DNA of 64,000 bases, taken from NCBI GenBank assembly GCA_014896355.1, contig JADBKO010000006.1, forward strand, positions 1 through 64,000, in the 5' to 3' direction. Positions 17,157 to 28,638 of this stretch are shown here, piece after piece. The translations under genes were made by a program, and so were the position numbers. Under the pieces are notes generated by a model. That model was not told the DNA's origin and did no database searches. It saw nothing but the letters and a program-made list of their open reading frames with translations. The DNA is from Bacillota bacterium. Lineage in GTDB: Bacteria > Bacillota > UBA5301 > Bu52. Each line of letters begins with the position of its first letter. The first letter of the stretch is position 1.

Positions 17157-19451
17157 CTAGCGGGTGCTGTCGGACGGCACCCCTGCGGCAGAAGCCTCTG
17201 CCGCCGTCGCCGCGTCCGGTGGCGGAGCACCAGCGGCCTCCGGCCCCGCGGCACCGGGGCGACGGGCTGAGGCTGCGCCGCCCTCCGCAGGGTATTCCTT
17301 CACACAGCGCTCCCAGAGGGCCTCCGCCAGTTTGCGGCTCATGCCCGGCACGGCCGCCAGCTCCTCAATGCTGGCCTGAGCCATGCGCCGCACGGAGCCG
17401 AAGCGCCTGAGGAGCTCTTTCTTGCGCTTGGGCCCGATGCCCGGCACGTCGTCCAGGAAGGACTTCACAGCCCGCTTCCCCCGCAGCCTGCGGTGATAGG
17501 TGATGGCGAAACGGTGGGCTTCGTCCCGCACCTGCTGGAGGAGATAAAGAGCCGGTGAATGGGGGGAAAGCCGCAGGGGCTGCGGCCGGTCCGGCAGGTA
17601 GATCTCCTCGAACTGTTTGGCCAGGCCCAGGACGGGCACGCGCACTCCTGCTTCCGCCATGCCGGCGAGGGCTGCGTTGAGCTGCCCGCGTCCGCCGTCG
17701 ATGAGGACCAGGTCCGGGAAGCGGGCGAAACGCGGGCGCCGCCGGGAAGCCCATGCTTCCGGCAGCTGCGGCGCAAGCCCCGGCTCAGGGCCGGACTCCG
17801 CTGCGCCCTCCCTCGGCCCCTGAGGCGCGGGGGTGTCGTCTGGCCCCGCCAGGCGGCCCTGTTCCTGCAGGAGGGCCCGTTCCTCCAGGCCATGCTGAAA
17901 CCGGCGGCGCACCACCTCTTGCATGGAGGCGAAGTCATTGGGACCCTCCACGGTCTTGATGCGGAAGCGCCGGTATTCCGCAGGCTGTGGATGCCCCCCT
18001 TCCAGCACCACCATGGAGGCTACGCTTTCCGCCCCCTGGGTATTGGAGATATCGAAGGCCTCGATGCGCACAGGCAGGCGCTCCAGCCCCAGTTCCCGCT
18101 GCAGCTCCGCCAGGCCTTCGCGGATACGCTGGGCCTCCAGGTCCCGCTGGGCAGCGATCTCCTTCAGGGTGAGGCGGGCGTTCTCCGCCACCATGGCCAT
18201 GAGATCTGCCTTTTCCCCCCGCTGGGGCACATGGAGATGCACGGCCCCGCCGCGGCGCCGGGCCAGCCATTCCTCCACCACCGCCGGAGATTCCACCGGA
18301 TACTGAAGCAGGATCTGGGGCGGCACGAACGTGGCGTCCCGGTAGTACTGTTGCACGAAGCCGCTCATGATCTCCTCAGGCGGCGTGCCATTGGCTTCCT
18401 CCACCAGGAAATGCTCGCGGCCCACGATCTTGCCGCCCCGCACAAAAAACACCTGCACGCAGGCCAGGTCCAGGCCCGTGTCCACCGCCAGCGCCACGGC
18501 ATCCCGGTCCGCCAGATCATGCGTGACGATCTTCTGCTTCTCCACCACCTGCTGCAGGGCCTGGATGCGGTCTCGCAACACCGCCGCCCGCTCGAACTGC
18601 AGATCGGCCGCTGCCTGCTCCATCTCCCGGCGCAACTCGGCGATGATCTGATCCTGGCGCCCCTCCAGGAACAGAACGACCTGGCGGATCATCTCCCCGT
18701 AGCTTTGGCGGTCGATGAGGCCGGCGCACGGCCCGGGACAGCGATGAATGTGGTACTCCAGGCACGGCCGCAGACGCGTGTTTTCGTCGATGGGCAGGCG
18801 GCAGGTGCGGACGGGAAAATACTTGCGCAGAAGGGTGATGGTCTCCCGCACGGCGCCAGCGTGGGGGAAGGGGCCAAAATAACGGGCTCCGTCCGGCTTG
18901 GCCCGCCGCACGATGGAAAGCCGCGGGAACGGCTCCTCCAGCGACACCCGCAGGTATGGGTAGTGTTTGTCATCCTTGAGCCGCACGTTGAAGCGGGGGG
19001 AGTACTCCTTGATCAGGTTGGACTCCAGGATCAAGGCTTCCACTTCGGAATCCGTGACGATGTAGTCGATACTGGCGATGTGGGCGACCATCCGCCGCGT
19101 GCGGGGTGGATGGGCGCGGCTGGACTGGAAATAGCTGCGGACCCGGTTGCGCAAAGACATGGCTTTGCCCACGTAGATGACCTCGCCGGCGGCGTTTTTC
19201 ATCAGATAAACGCCCGGCCGCGTGGGCAGGCGGGACAACTCCTCGCGCAAGGCCTGCAGCCGCCCGGGGTCCCGGGCCAGTTCCGGCACGAGCTCGGCGG
19301 GGAATTCCTCCGAGAACTCCTCGTCATCCACCGCCTGCTGCGGGGACAAGGCTTCCTCCTGCCCGCAGGGCGGCTGCTCCGCCCGTTCCCGCTGCTCCCG
19401 GGACTCCGGATCCCGCGGTACCCGCTTTCCCATCCCTCGTATCCCCCGCAA
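17157..19451 (-). CDS. uvrC: Excinuclease ABC subunit C
   Basis: LPTRPGVYLMKNAAGEVIYVGKAMSLRNRVRSYF GIY-YIG domain, AFDISNTQG, DLVLIDGGRGQL, helix-hairpin-helix DVPGIGPKRKKELLRRFGS. Confidence 0.97.
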   Translation of the reverse strand: MRGIRGMGKRVPRDPESREQRERAEQPPCGQEEALSPQQAVDDEEFSEEFPAELVPELARDPGRLQALREELSRLPTRPGVYLMKNAAGEVIYVGKAMSLRNRVRSYFQSSRAHPPRTRRMVAHIASIDYIVTDSEVEALILESNLIKEYSPRFNVRLKDDKHYPYLRVSLEEPFPRLSIVRRAKPDGARYFGPFPHAGAVRETITLLRKYFPVRTCRLPIDENTRLRPCLEYHIHRCPGPCAGLIDRQSYGEMIRQVVLFLEGRQDQIIAELRREMEQAAADLQFERAAVLRDRIQALQQVVEKQKIVTHDLADRDAVALAVDTGLDLACVQVFFVRGGKIVGREHFLVEEANGTPPEEIMSGFVQQYYRDATFVPPQILLQYPVESPAVVEEWLARRRGGAVHLHVPQRGEKADLMAMVAENARLTLKEIAAQRDLEAQRIREGLAELQRELGLERLPVRIEAFDISNTQGAESVASMVVLEGGHPQPAEYRRFRIKTVEGPNDFASMQEVVRRRFQHGLEERALLQEQGRLAGPDDTPAPQGPREGAAESGPEPGLAPQLPEAWASRRRPRFARFPDLVLIDGGRGQLNAALAGMAEAGVRVPVLGLAKQFEEIYLPDRPQPLRLSPHSPALYLLQQVRDEAHRFAITYHRRLRGKRAVKSFLDDVPGIGPKRKKELLRRFGSVRRMAQASIEELAAVPGMSRKLAEALWERCVKEYPAEGGAASARRPGAAGPEAAGAPPPDAATAAEASAAGVPSDSTR

Positions 19452-19469
19452 TTTCAGCCCCTGCTGGGT

Positions 19470-22382
19470 TCAAATGCGCCCCGCCGCAGCGCCCGCCTCC
19501 GCCCGGCCCGGCAAGGGCATCCCCAACAGGGGCGCCAGGTATTGGCCGGTATACGAAGCCGGGTAGGCGGCCACCTCCTCCGGGGTGCCGGTACAGACCA
19601 CGCGGCCCCCCTGCTCGCCCCCTTCGGGCCCCAGGTCGATGATGTAGTCCGCGGTCTTGATCACATCCAAATTGTGCTCGATGACCACCACCGTGTCTCC
19701 CGCGTCCACCAGGCGGTGCAACACTTCCAGCAGCTTCTGGATGTCCGCCAGGTGCAGGCCGGTGGTCGGCTCATCGAGAATGTACAAGGTACGGCCGTCG
19801 CTGCGCCGGGAAAGCTCCGCGGCCAGCTTCACCCGCTGTGCCTCTCCGCCTGAAAGCTCCGTGGCCGGCTGGCCCAGCTTCATGTAACCCAGCCCTACAT
19901 CATACAATGTCTGCAGCTTCCGTTCAATGCGCGGCAGGGCGGAAAAGAAATCCAGGGCTTCCTCGATGCGCATGTCCAGCACGTCCGCGATGCTCTTGCC
20001 CCGGTAGCGGATTTCCAGGGTCTCCCGGCTGTAGCGGCGGCCCTGGCACACTTCACAAGGCACATACACGTCGGGGAGGAAGTGCATCTCGATCTTGATG
20101 ATGCCATCGCCCTTGCAGGCCTCGCAGCGCCCTCCCTTTACATTGAAGCTGAAGCGTCCCGGCGTGTAGCCCCGGGCCCGGGCATCCGGGGTGAGGGCAA
20201 AAACCTCCCGGATGAGGTCGAACACCCCGGTGTACGTGGCGGGATTCGAGCGGGGCGTACGGCCGATGGGTGACTGGTCGATGGCGATGACCTTGCCCAG
20301 CTGGTCCATTCCCAGGATGGCCGTGTGGGCGCCGGGGCGGGTCGCGGCGTGGTTCAGGTCATGAGCCAGGCGCTTGTACAGGATGTCATTGATAAGGCTG
20401 CTTTTGCCGGAACCGGACACGCCCGTCACACACACGAACAGCCCCAACGGAATGCGGACGTCGATGTTTTTCAGATTGTGCTCGCGAGCGCCGCGAATCT
20501 CCAGCCAGCGGCCGTTGGGCTGACGGCGCCGGGCGGGGACCTCGATGCGGCGCTTGCCGCTGAGGAACTGGCCCGTGATGGATTCCGGGCAATTCATCAC
20601 GTCCTGCAGAGTCCCCGCCACCACCACCTGCCCGCCGTGGGCGCCGGCTCCCGGGCCGATATCCACGATGTAATCCGCAGAGCGGATGGTGTCTTCGTCG
20701 TGCTCCACCACGATGACGGTGTTGCCGAGGTCCCGCAGATGCTCCAGAGTGGCCAGCAGGCGGTGGTTATCCCGCTGGTGCAGGCCGATGCTGGGTTCAT
20801 CCAGGATGTAGAGGACCCCCACCAGGCCGGAGCCGATCTGCGTGGCCAGCCGGATGCGCTGCGCCTCCCCGCCGGAAAGGGAGCCGGCGGCGCGGTCCAG
20901 GGTCAGGTAGCCCAGGCCCACGTCCTCCAGGAAGCGCAGGCGGGCCCGGATTTCCTTCAGGATTTGGTGGGCAATCCACTGTTCCCGCTCGCTGAGGGTC
21001 AGGCCTGCGAAAAACCTGCCTGCCTCCGCCACCGACATGCGGGTCACGTCCACAATGGATTTCTCCCCCACGGTGACGGCCAGGCTTTCGGGCCGCAGCC
21101 GGGCGCCGTGGCAGGCCGGGCAGGGGTGGGAGCTCATGAACGCTTCGATCTCCTCCTGCACGAACTCCGACTGGGACTCGCTCATGCGCCGCTGCAAATA
21201 GGGGATCAGGCCTTCAAAGGGCACCTCAAAGGTGCGCCGCCGCCCTTCCCGGTTCTCATAGTCAAAGCTCACCGTCTCGGTGCCGGAGCCGTACAGCAGC
21301 ACCTGACGGGCTTCCGGGCTTAGCTCCCGCAGGGGCCGGTTGGGGTCCACGTGCCAGCGGCGCATAAACCCCTGCAACATGCCCTGGTACCATTGGCTTT
21401 GGCTACCCCGCCAGGGTACGATGCCCCCTTCGTTGATGGAAAGGCTGTCGTCCAGGATCAGCTCCGGGTCGAACTCCCGCTTCTCCCCCAGGCCCGTACA
21501 CTCCGGACAGGCACCGAAAGGACTGTTGAAGGAAAACATGCGGGGGCTCAGCTCCTCGAAGCTGATGCCGCACTCCGGGCAGGCCAGTTTCTCACTGAAC
21601 AGCATCTCATGGCCATCCTCTTTGTCGGCCGCGCCGCCTGCGGCAGGAGAAGCATCGGGCGATGGCAGCACCTGGACAATGACCAATCCCTGGCCGATCT
21701 TGAGGGCGGTCTCCAGGGAATCCGCCAGCCGGGTGGCGATACCCGGCCGCAGGATCAGCCTGTCCACCACCACTTCAAGGTCATGCTTGCGCTTTTTGTC
21801 CAAAAGGATCTCTTCCGACAGGTCGCGCACCTCCCCATCGACCCGCACCCGCACAAAGCCATCCCGGCGGATCTGCTCCAAGACCTTGCGGTATTCCCCC
21901 TTGCGGCCCCGCGCCACCGGTCCCAAAATCTGCAGGCGGGTCCGCTCCGGCAGCGCCAGCACTTGGTCCACAATCTGCTGCACAGTCTGGGAGGCGATGG
22001 GCCTGCCGCACTGGGGGCAATGGGGATGCCCTACGCGGGCATACAGCAGCCGCAAATAATCGTAGATCTCGGTGACCGTGCCCACGGTGGAGCGTGGATT
22101 GCGGTGGGTGGTCTTCTGATCGATGGAGATGGCCGGAGAAAGGCCGGAGATGAAGTCCACGTCCGGTTTGTCCATCTGGCCCAGGAACTGCCGGGCATAG
22201 GCCGACAGAGATTCCACGTAGCGGCGCTGCCCCTCAGCGTACAGGGTATCGAACGCCAGCGAGGACTTGCCCGAGCCGCTCAAGCCCGTGAAAACCACCA
22301 ACTTGTCACGGGGGATCTCCAGGGAGATGTTCTTCAGATTATGTTGCCTGGCCCCTTGAATGACGATTTTGTCCTTGCTCAA
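19470..22382 (-). CDS. uvrA: Excinuclease ABC subunit A
   Basis: [68 protein letters not shown]... Confidence 0.98.
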   Translation of the reverse strand: MSKDKIVIQGARQHNLKNISLEIPRDKLVVFTGLSGSGKSSLAFDTLYAEGQRRYVESLSAYARQFLGQMDKPDVDFISGLSPAISIDQKTTHRNPRSTVGTVTEIYDYLRLLYARVGHPHCPQCGRPIASQTVQQIVDQVLALPERTRLQILGPVARGRKGEYRKVLEQIRRDGFVRVRVDGEVRDLSEEILLDKKRKHDLEVVVDRLILRPGIATRLADSLETALKIGQGLVIVQVLPSPDASPAAGGAADKEDGHEMLFSEKLACPECGISFEELSPRMFSFNSPFGACPECTGLGEKREFDPELILDDSLSINEGGIVPWRGSQSQWYQGMLQGFMRRWHVDPNRPLRELSPEARQVLLYGSGTETVSFDYENREGRRRTFEVPFEGLIPYLQRRMSESQSEFVQEEIEAFMSSHPCPACHGARLRPESLAVTVGEKSIVDVTRMSVAEAGRFFAGLTLSEREQWIAHQILKEIRARLRFLEDVGLGYLTLDRAAGSLSGGEAQRIRLATQIGSGLVGVLYILDEPSIGLHQRDNHRLLATLEHLRDLGNTVIVVEHDEDTIRSADYIVDIGPGAGAHGGQVVVAGTLQDVMNCPESITGQFLSGKRRIEVPARRRQPNGRWLEIRGAREHNLKNIDVRIPLGLFVCVTGVSGSGKSSLINDILYKRLAHDLNHAATRPGAHTAILGMDQLGKVIAIDQSPIGRTPRSNPATYTGVFDLIREVFALTPDARARGYTPGRFSFNVKGGRCEACKGDGIIKIEMHFLPDVYVPCEVCQGRRYSRETLEIRYRGKSIADVLDMRIEEALDFFSALPRIERKLQTLYDVGLGYMKLGQPATELSGGEAQRVKLAAELSRRSDGRTLYILDEPTTGLHLADIQKLLEVLHRLVDAGDTVVVIEHNLDVIKTADYIIDLGPEGGEQGGRVVCTGTPEEVAAYPASYTGQYLAPLLGMPLPGRAEAGAAAGRI

Positions 22383-24531
22383 GCCGCACTGACTCCTTCC
22401 GTTCCGGAAGCTCCGCCCCTTCCTTGACGAGCAAAAGCTCCCTCCGCAAGGCCATGATCTCGTCGCGGACCTTGGCCGCCTCTTCGAACTGCAGGTCCCG
22501 GGCCAGGGCGTGCATGACCTTCTCCCGTTCCTTGATGTAGCGGGCCAATTCCAGCGGGCTCATGCGCTCCAGCCGCTGGCGCAGGCGGGCTGCCTCCTCC
22601 GGGCCTCCAAGCCCGGCCGGTACGCCGCCCATCCCATCCAGGCCGGGGCTGAGGGCAGAGACTGCGGCGCCGGCGCCCCCTGCTGCCACGCCTGCACCGG
22701 CGGCGCGGACATCGTACGCTCCCGCTCCTTCCGCCACGGCTTCCACGTGGATGCTGTCGCGGATGGCCTTCTGCACCGTCTCCGGCGTGATGCCGTGCTC
22801 CCGGTTGTACGCCATCTGGATGGCCCGGCGGCGATTGGTTTCCTCGATGGCCTGCCGCATGGAATCCGTGATGGTGTCCGCATACATGATCACGGTTCCG
22901 TGTACATTGCGGGCAGCCCTGCCGATGGTCTGGATCAGCGAGGTGGTGGAGCGCAGAAACCCCTCCTTGTCGGCATCGAGGATGGCCACCAGCGAGACCT
23001 CGGGCAGATCCAGCCCTTCCCGGAGCAGATTGATCCCCACCAGCACGTCGAATTCGCCCAGGCGCAGCCCGCGCAGGATGTCCACCCGCTCCAGGGCTTC
23101 GATCTCCGAATGCAGATAGCGCACGCGCACGCCGACTTCAGCCAGGTACTCCGTGAGATCCTCGGCCATCTTCTTGGTCAGAGTGGTCACCAGCACCCGC
23201 TCGTGCGCCTCCACCCGGCGCCGGATCTCATGCAGCAAATCGTCCACCTGGCCCTTGACCGGGCGCACCAGGACCTCAGGATCCACCAGCCCGGTGGGGC
23301 GGATGATCTGTTCCACCACCTGCTGGCTCTTGCGCATCTCATAGGGCCCGGGAGTGGCAGAGAAAAAGATGACCTGGTGCAGGTGCTGCTCAAACTCATC
23401 AAAGCGCAGCGGCCGGTTGTCCAGGGCTGAGGGCAGGCGGAAGCCATATTCCACCAGGACTTCCTTACGGGAACGGTCGCCTGCATACATTCCCCCCACC
23501 TGGGGGATGGTCTGGTGCGACTCGTCAATCAGCATGAGGAAATCCGGCGGGAAATAGTCCAGCAGGGTGGCGGGAGGCTCCCCCGGCTGGCGCCCGGAAA
23601 GATGCCGCGAGTAGTTCTCGATGCCCTGGCAATAGCCGATCTCCGCCAGCATCTCCAGGTCGTAGCGGGTCCGCTGTTCCAGGCGCTGGGCAGCCAACAG
23701 GTCGCCCTTGGCCCGCAGCTCCGCCAGGCGCTGCTCCAGCTCCTGCTCGATGGACTGCAACGCCGCCTTGCGCTTGTCCTCGGTGGTGACGTAGTGGCTG
23801 GCCGGATAGATCTTCACTTCCTCCGGCTGGCCCACGATCTCGCCGGTGACGGGGTCCAACTCCTGGATGCGCTCGATCTCATCGCCGAAAAACTCAATGC
23901 GCAACACATTCTCGCCGTAAGCCGGCACGATCTCCAGCACATCCCCCCGCACGCGGAAGGTGCCGCGGCTGAAGCCGTAGTCGTTGCGGACGTACTGGAT
24001 GCCCACCAGGCGCCTGAGAATACGGTCCCGGTCCCGGACATCGCCGGGCTTCAGGGACAGCGTGAGGCCCACATAGTCCTCGGGCGCCCCCAGGCCGTAG
24101 ATGCACGAGACACTGGCAACAATCAGCACGTCCCGGCGCTCGAACAGGGAGCTGGTGGCGGCGTGGCGCAGCCGGTCGATCTCGTCGTTGATGGAGGCGT
24201 CCTTCTCGATGTAGGTGTCTGTGGTGGGCACGTACGCCTCGGGCTGATAATAGTCGTAGTAACTGATAAAATAGTGCACCGCGTTATGCGGGAAAAACTC
24301 CTTGAATTCGCTGTACAGCTGGGCGGCCAGGGTTTTGTTGTGGGCCAGCACCAGGGTCGGCTTTTGCACCGCCTGGATGATATTGGCCATGGTGAAGGTC
24401 TTGCCTGTGCCCGTGGCGCCCAGGAGAGTCTGAAAACGCAGGCCCCGCCGCAGCCCGTCCACCAGCCGCGCGATGGCTTGCGGCTGGTCGCCGGTGGGCT
24501 CATACGGGGCCACCAGTTGAAACGAAGGCAT
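22339..24531 (-). CDS. uvrB: Excinuclease ABC subunit B
   Basis: [52 protein letters not shown]...; start ATG 24531. Confidence 0.98.
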   Translation of the reverse strand: MPSFQLVAPYEPTGDQPQAIARLVDGLRRGLRFQTLLGATGTGKTFTMANIIQAVQKPTLVLAHNKTLAAQLYSEFKEFFPHNAVHYFISYYDYYQPEAYVPTTDTYIEKDASINDEIDRLRHAATSSLFERRDVLIVASVSCIYGLGAPEDYVGLTLSLKPGDVRDRDRILRRLVGIQYVRNDYGFSRGTFRVRGDVLEIVPAYGENVLRIEFFGDEIERIQELDPVTGEIVGQPEEVKIYPASHYVTTEDKRKAALQSIEQELEQRLAELRAKGDLLAAQRLEQRTRYDLEMLAEIGYCQGIENYSRHLSGRQPGEPPATLLDYFPPDFLMLIDESHQTIPQVGGMYAGDRSRKEVLVEYGFRLPSALDNRPLRFDEFEQHLHQVIFFSATPGPYEMRKSQQVVEQIIRPTGLVDPEVLVRPVKGQVDDLLHEIRRRVEAHERVLVTTLTKKMAEDLTEYLAEVGVRVRYLHSEIEALERVDILRGLRLGEFDVLVGINLLREGLDLPEVSLVAILDADKEGFLRSTTSLIQTIGRAARNVHGTVIMYADTITDSMRQAIEETNRRRAIQMAYNREHGITPETVQKAIRDSIHVEAVAEGAGAYDVRAAGAGVAAGGAGAAVSALSPGLDGMGGVPAGLGGPEEAARLRQRLERMSPLELARYIKEREKVMHALARDLQFEEAAKVRDEIMALRRELLLVKEGAELPERKESVRLEQGQNRHSRGQAT

Positions 24532-24579
24532 AGCCGTACCTCTCCCTCGGCGCAACACGCCAGCGGTAAATCCGCATCT

Positions 24580-24608
24580 ATTATAGCATAGGCGCCGGGA
24601 AAAACATA
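24580..24608 (-). promoter_or_regulatory. uvrB promoter with extended -10
   Basis: Minus strand TATGTT-N17/18-TGCTATAAT (TATAAT at 24580-24585). Confidence 0.6.
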
Positions 24609-24614
24609 CGTTCG
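24601..24614. promoter_or_regulatory. Putative LexA/DinR SOS box upstream of uvrBAC
   Basis: Minus strand CGAACGTATGTTTT vs Gram-positive consensus CGAACRNRYGTTYC (13/14), overlapping the -35. Confidence 0.75.
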
Positions 24615-24616
24615 CT

Positions 24617-25729
24617 TTACTTTCCTGCGCGGGGCGCACGGCCCGGGAGCGGGGAAGCCGGATGGCGCAGAGTGTGCAGCCAGGCCCGGTAGCGCGTCCA
24701 GGCCGCCGCGTCTGCGGCCACCTGGGACACCGGGACCAGCCGGATGCCCTCCGCAACCAGCCTGGGAAGTGTGTTCTGCAGGGCCCGCAGGGTGTCCGGG
24801 CGCAGATGCCCGATCCCTACGGCGACACCCCAGCGGCGGGCGGACACCGCCAGCTCCTGCAGCCTGCGCTCTACAGCGGCCACGCCGGGCTGGCTGTCCA
24901 GGAAGCCTTGATTGATGACGCAGGGGACGCCGTAACGCCAGGCCGTGTCGGCAGCCACGGAAAACGGAGTGGTGCGGGAATCCAAGAAGAACAGGCCTCT
25001 GCCCGCAAAGACGGAGAAGAACCGCTCCATGACCGCCCGATTGGCAGTGGCCAGGGACCCCATGTGGTTGTTGGCTCCCACGGCCATGGGGATCTCCTTC
25101 TGCGCAGCGTCCAGAAGGGCGGCGATCTGTCGAACGCCGCTGGCCAGCGTCACCCCGGCCCCACCCATGGGCCGGCCGTCCGCAGGCTGCATGGGGATGT
25201 GTAGGATCACCTGCCAGCCGTGGGCCTGCCCCAGGCGAGCCTGGAGGGCGCTTTCCGGCAACCCGGGCAACACCGACATGGTGAGGGGATACGGGAGGTC
25301 TAAGAAACCGGCAGCCTCCGGACGGGGATAGCCCCAGTCATCAATGATGATGGCCAGGCGCGGCTGCCGGGCCGGCGGTGGCCCGGGGAATCCCGTGCCG
25401 GGAGCCGCCGGCTCCGGGGCGGAAGGCGGCTGCGGCGCAGCTGGAAGGCCTGTAGGCGCCGGCGGGCGCTGGCCCGGTTGCACGCCGGCCGCCGGGCTGG
25501 TCTGGACAGCGTCCACCCGGACCCGGTGCGACAAGGCCGGTTCCGCAGGCCCGGGGTTGGAGGTCCGGAGCCAGGCCGCGTCGCTCGACACCCGGCCGTC
25601 CTCCGCCAGACCCCGGGCATAAGCCCACAACGCAACCCCGGTCACGGAAACCCAAGCAACGAGCGCGATGCCGGCACAAACTGCCGTGGCGACCTCACGC
25701 CGCATGGTCCCCCCAGCCCGCCGCCACAT
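24617..25729 (-). CDS. Divergent polysaccharide deacetylase family protein
   Basis: [94 protein letters not shown]. Confidence 0.9.
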   Translation of the reverse strand: MWRRAGGTMRREVATAVCAGIALVAWVSVTGVALWAYARGLAEDGRVSSDAAWLRTSNPGPAEPALSHRVRVDAVQTSPAAGVQPGQRPPAPTGLPAAPQPPSAPEPAAPGTGFPGPPPARQPRLAIIIDDWGYPRPEAAGFLDLPYPLTMSVLPGLPESALQARLGQAHGWQVILHIPMQPADGRPMGGAGVTLASGVRQIAALLDAAQKEIPMAVGANNHMGSLATANRAVMERFFSVFAGRGLFFLDSRTTPFSVAADTAWRYGVPCVINQGFLDSQPGVAAVERRLQELAVSARRWGVAVGIGHLRPDTLRALQNTLPRLVAEGIRLVPVSQVAADAAAWTRYRAWLHTLRHPASPLPGRAPRAGK

Positions 25730-27182
25730 CCTTCTGACCGGCCCAGGACCCGATCCAGGCCACCTGCTTATGGGCCAGCTTCGCCTTCAGGATCTCCAGG
25801 GCCTTGTCGAGCTGGGGATCAGGCTGCTGCGTGCCCGCCCCGGGCTGCGCCGGAGCCGCCGGGGTCTGTCCCGGGGTGCCGGGCTGAGCCGGAGCCTGGC
25901 CTTGAGCCGGGGACTGCGCCGGAGGCTGCCCGGCCCCCTTCTGCTCCGTGCCCGTCCCGCCCTTGGGGCCTGCCGTCTGCCCGCCCTTGCCGGACGGTGC
26001 GCCCTGGCCTGCCTGGGCGGTGGAGCCGCTCTGCAGGCTTCGCAGCTCCTGCTCCATCTCCCGGTCGCCGGGGTTGTAGACGACCACATCGGGCTGGACG
26101 CCCACCTTGTGGATGGAGTGGCCCCCCGCCGTGAGGTAGCGTTGGGTGGTGACGGCCACGGCGCCGCCGTTCCCCAGCGTGAACACCGTCTGCACCAGGC
26201 CTTTGCCGAAGGTGCGGGTTCCCACCAGCGTGGCCCTGCCGGTGTCCTTCAAAGCGCCGGAGACGATCTCCGATGCGCTGGCGCTGCCCATGTTCACCAG
26301 GACCACCATGGGATAATCGGGATGGGTGCCGCTGCCGGAAGCGTAGATGGCCTGTTTCTTGCCATCCCGGCCTACGATGTACATGATGGGGCCCCGGCGG
26401 ATGAAATCATTGGCGATCTGAATGGCTGCCGGCAAATAGCCGCCGGGGTTGAACCGCAGATCGAGAATCAGCCCCTTCATGCCCTGGCTCTCCAGGTTCC
26501 GCAGGGCTTTCTCCATCTCCTCAGGGCTGGTTTCGCCGAAGAGGTCCAGCTTGATATAGCCGATGCGGCCGGCCATGAGCTTGCTTTCCACGCTGGGCGG
26601 CTGAATGATCTCCCGCACCATGCGCACACGGATGAGAGCCTTCACTCCCGGCCGCTCGAGCTCCAACTCCACCGCCTTGCCCGCCGGCCCTCGCATGAGG
26701 CTCACCGCTTCGTCCACGCTCATGTTCGCCGTGGAACGGCCGTCTACAGCCCGGATCTTGTCACCGGCCTTGACGCCGGCGCGGTCCGCCGGAGTGCCAC
26801 GGATGGGTGCCACCACCGTGATGGCATCCCCCTGCATGCCCACGTACAGGCCAATCCCCCCGTACGCCTTCCCGGTCTCGATCTGCATGTTCTCATAGGC
26901 CGCCGGGCTCATATAGCGGGTGTAAGGGTCATCCGGCAGGGTCTTGCGCAGCATGCCGTTAATGGTCCCGGCATGTACGTAATTGTTGGCCAGAACCAGC
27001 AGGCTCACGGGATCCACGTATTGCGATTTCACCAGCGTCATGACTTCCAGCGCGCTGGCCAGGCTCTCCCCCGTGCTGCTGTCGGCATGGCCGGGCCGTG
27101 AGGCCGCGGCCAGAAACCCCACAGCCACCACGGTGGCCAAGACCAGCACCACGGCCCAGATGCGCCGGTTCGAGCTCCTGTT
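25695..27182 (-). CDS. S41 family C-terminal processing peptidase (CtpA-like) with PDZ
   Basis: GGIGLYVGMQGDAITVVAPIRGTPADRAGVKAGDKIRAVDG (PDZ), GLILDLRFNPGGYLPAAIQIANDFI, VLVNMGSASASEIVSGALKDTGRATLVGTRTFGKGLVQ (catalytic Ser/Lys). Confidence 0.94.
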   Translation of the reverse strand, partial: NRSSNRRIWAVVLVLATVVAVGFLAAASRPGHADSSTGESLASALEVMTLVKSQYVDPVSLLVLANNYVHAGTINGMLRKTLPDDPYTRYMSPAAYENMQIETGKAYGGIGLYVGMQGDAITVVAPIRGTPADRAGVKAGDKIRAVDGRSTANMSVDEAVSLMRGPAGKAVELELERPGVKALIRVRMVREIIQPPSVESKLMAGRIGYIKLDLFGETSPEEMEKALRNLESQGMKGLILDLRFNPGGYLPAAIQIANDFIRRGPIMYIVGRDGKKQAIYASGSGTHPDYPMVVLVNMGSASASEIVSGALKDTGRATLVGTRTFGKGLVQTVFTLGNGGAVAVTTQRYLTAGGHSIHKVGVQPDVVVYNPGDREMEQELRSLQSGSTAQAGQGAPSGKGGQTAGPKGGTGTEQKGAGQPPAQSPAQGQAPAQPGTPGQTPAAPAQPGAGTQQPDPQLDKALEILKAKLAHKQVAWIGSWAGQKDVAAGWGDHAA

Positions 27183-27324
27183 CATCCAGGCATCAACCTT
27201 CCTTCCCCGCCCCACTGTTCAAACCTATGCCGGCAATGGTCCCGTATACCCGGGCTGCGCCTGCAGGTTTTCCGGGGGCTGCGGCACAGGCCCGCGGCGC
27301 AGGGGGGCGGCGGCATCGGTTGCC

Positions 27325-28626
27325 TCACGGCAGCCAAGGCAGCGGGTTTTCCGGCGCGCCGTTGCGCCGCACCTCGAAATGAACGTGCGGTCCGGTGGCC
27401 AAACCCGTGGCCCCTGCCCGGGCAATCACTTCCCCTTGCTGGACCTGTTCCCCTGCCTGGACCAGCAGAATGGAATTATGCCCGTACAGGGTGGAGATTC
27501 CGTTCCCGTGGTCGATGACGACCGTCTTCCCGTAGCCGTTGACCCAGCCGGCCATGACCACGTCTCCGGCGGCCACGGCCCGCACCGGGGTTCCGTAGGG
27601 GACCGCGATGTCGATCCCGGTGTGGAGGATGGCCCGGCCCAATATGGGATGGACGCGGTAGCCGTACGGTGAGGTGATGGGTCCCTGCACCGGCCAAATG
27701 AAAGGCTGCAGCCCGCCGGGCACAACCCGGCTCTTACGCTGCTGCAACATCCGCTGGATCTGCTCGGACGAGCGTTGCAGCGCAGCCAGATCCTCTTCTA
27801 TGGCGGCCCGTTCCGAGCGGACGCTGGCCAGAGCAGACCGCTGCGAGGCAATCTGGCGGTTCAGATCTGCGATGGCCTGGTTGGTCTGATCCTGCAGCTG
27901 CGCCAGCCTCTGGCGCTGGGAATCCAGGGCCGCCTGGCGGGCTTCCAGATCCTGCCGGGCCTGGGCCACCTGCTGCTGAGCCTGAGCCAACTGGCGTAGC
28001 AAAGACAGATCGTAACGCAGAATGTAACCCAGGTATTCCGCCCGGACCATCAGGTCATCGAGGCTGCGGGCATTGAACAGAAGCTGGAAATAGCTCACGC
28101 CGCTCAGCTGGTAGATGCTGCGCAACCGGGTGCCCATGACGTCCTGCCGCTGGATCAGCTGCTGCTGCAGGCGCTCCTCGCGTGCGCGGGCCTCGGCAAT
28201 GGCCTGCTCCGTCTGGCGTATCTGCGTCTTGACCGCGAAAAGCTGCGATTCCAGCTGATCCAGGCGGGCCTGGGTCCGCTGATAGGCCTGCTGCGTGCCT
28301 TGCAGAGTCTGGGCGATACGGCTTTCCTCGCGCTTCTTGCCCATCACCCGCTCCTTGAGGGCGCGGATCTGCTGCGTGATCTCCTGCAGCTGCTGGTAGG
28401 GGTCCTTGGATGCAGCCAGCACCGTATTGGACGTCAGAGGGACCCCGTCCCGCACCAGGCTGAGCCGGAATGCGCCGCTGGCCAGAACAAACGCTGCAGC
28501 CAGTAGGACAACCACCGCCAGCGCCGCACCACGGGCGGGGAAGGAGGCGCGGCTCCGCGTGGCCCGGCATCCGGGGCCCGGTCTATGGCTGGACAGCCGT
28601 TGTCGGGGAGTCTGTTCAGGATTCAA
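27325..28626 (-). CDS. EnvC-like murein hydrolase activator / M23 peptidase with coiled coil
   Basis: Long coiled coil then FIWPVQGPITSPYGYRVHPILGRAILHTGIDIAVPYGTPVRAVAAGDVVMAGWVNGYGKTVVIDHGNGISTLYGHNS. Confidence 0.93.
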   Translation of the reverse strand: MNPEQTPRQRLSSHRPGPGCRATRSRASFPARGAALAVVVLLAAAFVLASGAFRLSLVRDGVPLTSNTVLAASKDPYQQLQEITQQIRALKERVMGKKREESRIAQTLQGTQQAYQRTQARLDQLESQLFAVKTQIRQTEQAIAEARAREERLQQQLIQRQDVMGTRLRSIYQLSGVSYFQLLFNARSLDDLMVRAEYLGYILRYDLSLLRQLAQAQQQVAQARQDLEARQAALDSQRQRLAQLQDQTNQAIADLNRQIASQRSALASVRSERAAIEEDLAALQRSSEQIQRMLQQRKSRVVPGGLQPFIWPVQGPITSPYGYRVHPILGRAILHTGIDIAVPYGTPVRAVAAGDVVMAGWVNGYGKTVVIDHGNGISTLYGHNSILLVQAGEQVQQGEVIARAGATGLATGPHVHFEVRRNGAPENPLPWLP

Positions 28627-28638
28627 CCGGTGCTCCTC

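Noticed and set aside
17559-19853. Plus-strand 764-aa ORF antisense to uvrC, and similar antisense ORFs elsewhere (e.g. 14537-16144, 4940-6091, 43124-44410, 10884-12209)
   Set aside because: Same shadow-ORF effect; sense strand genes are unambiguous.
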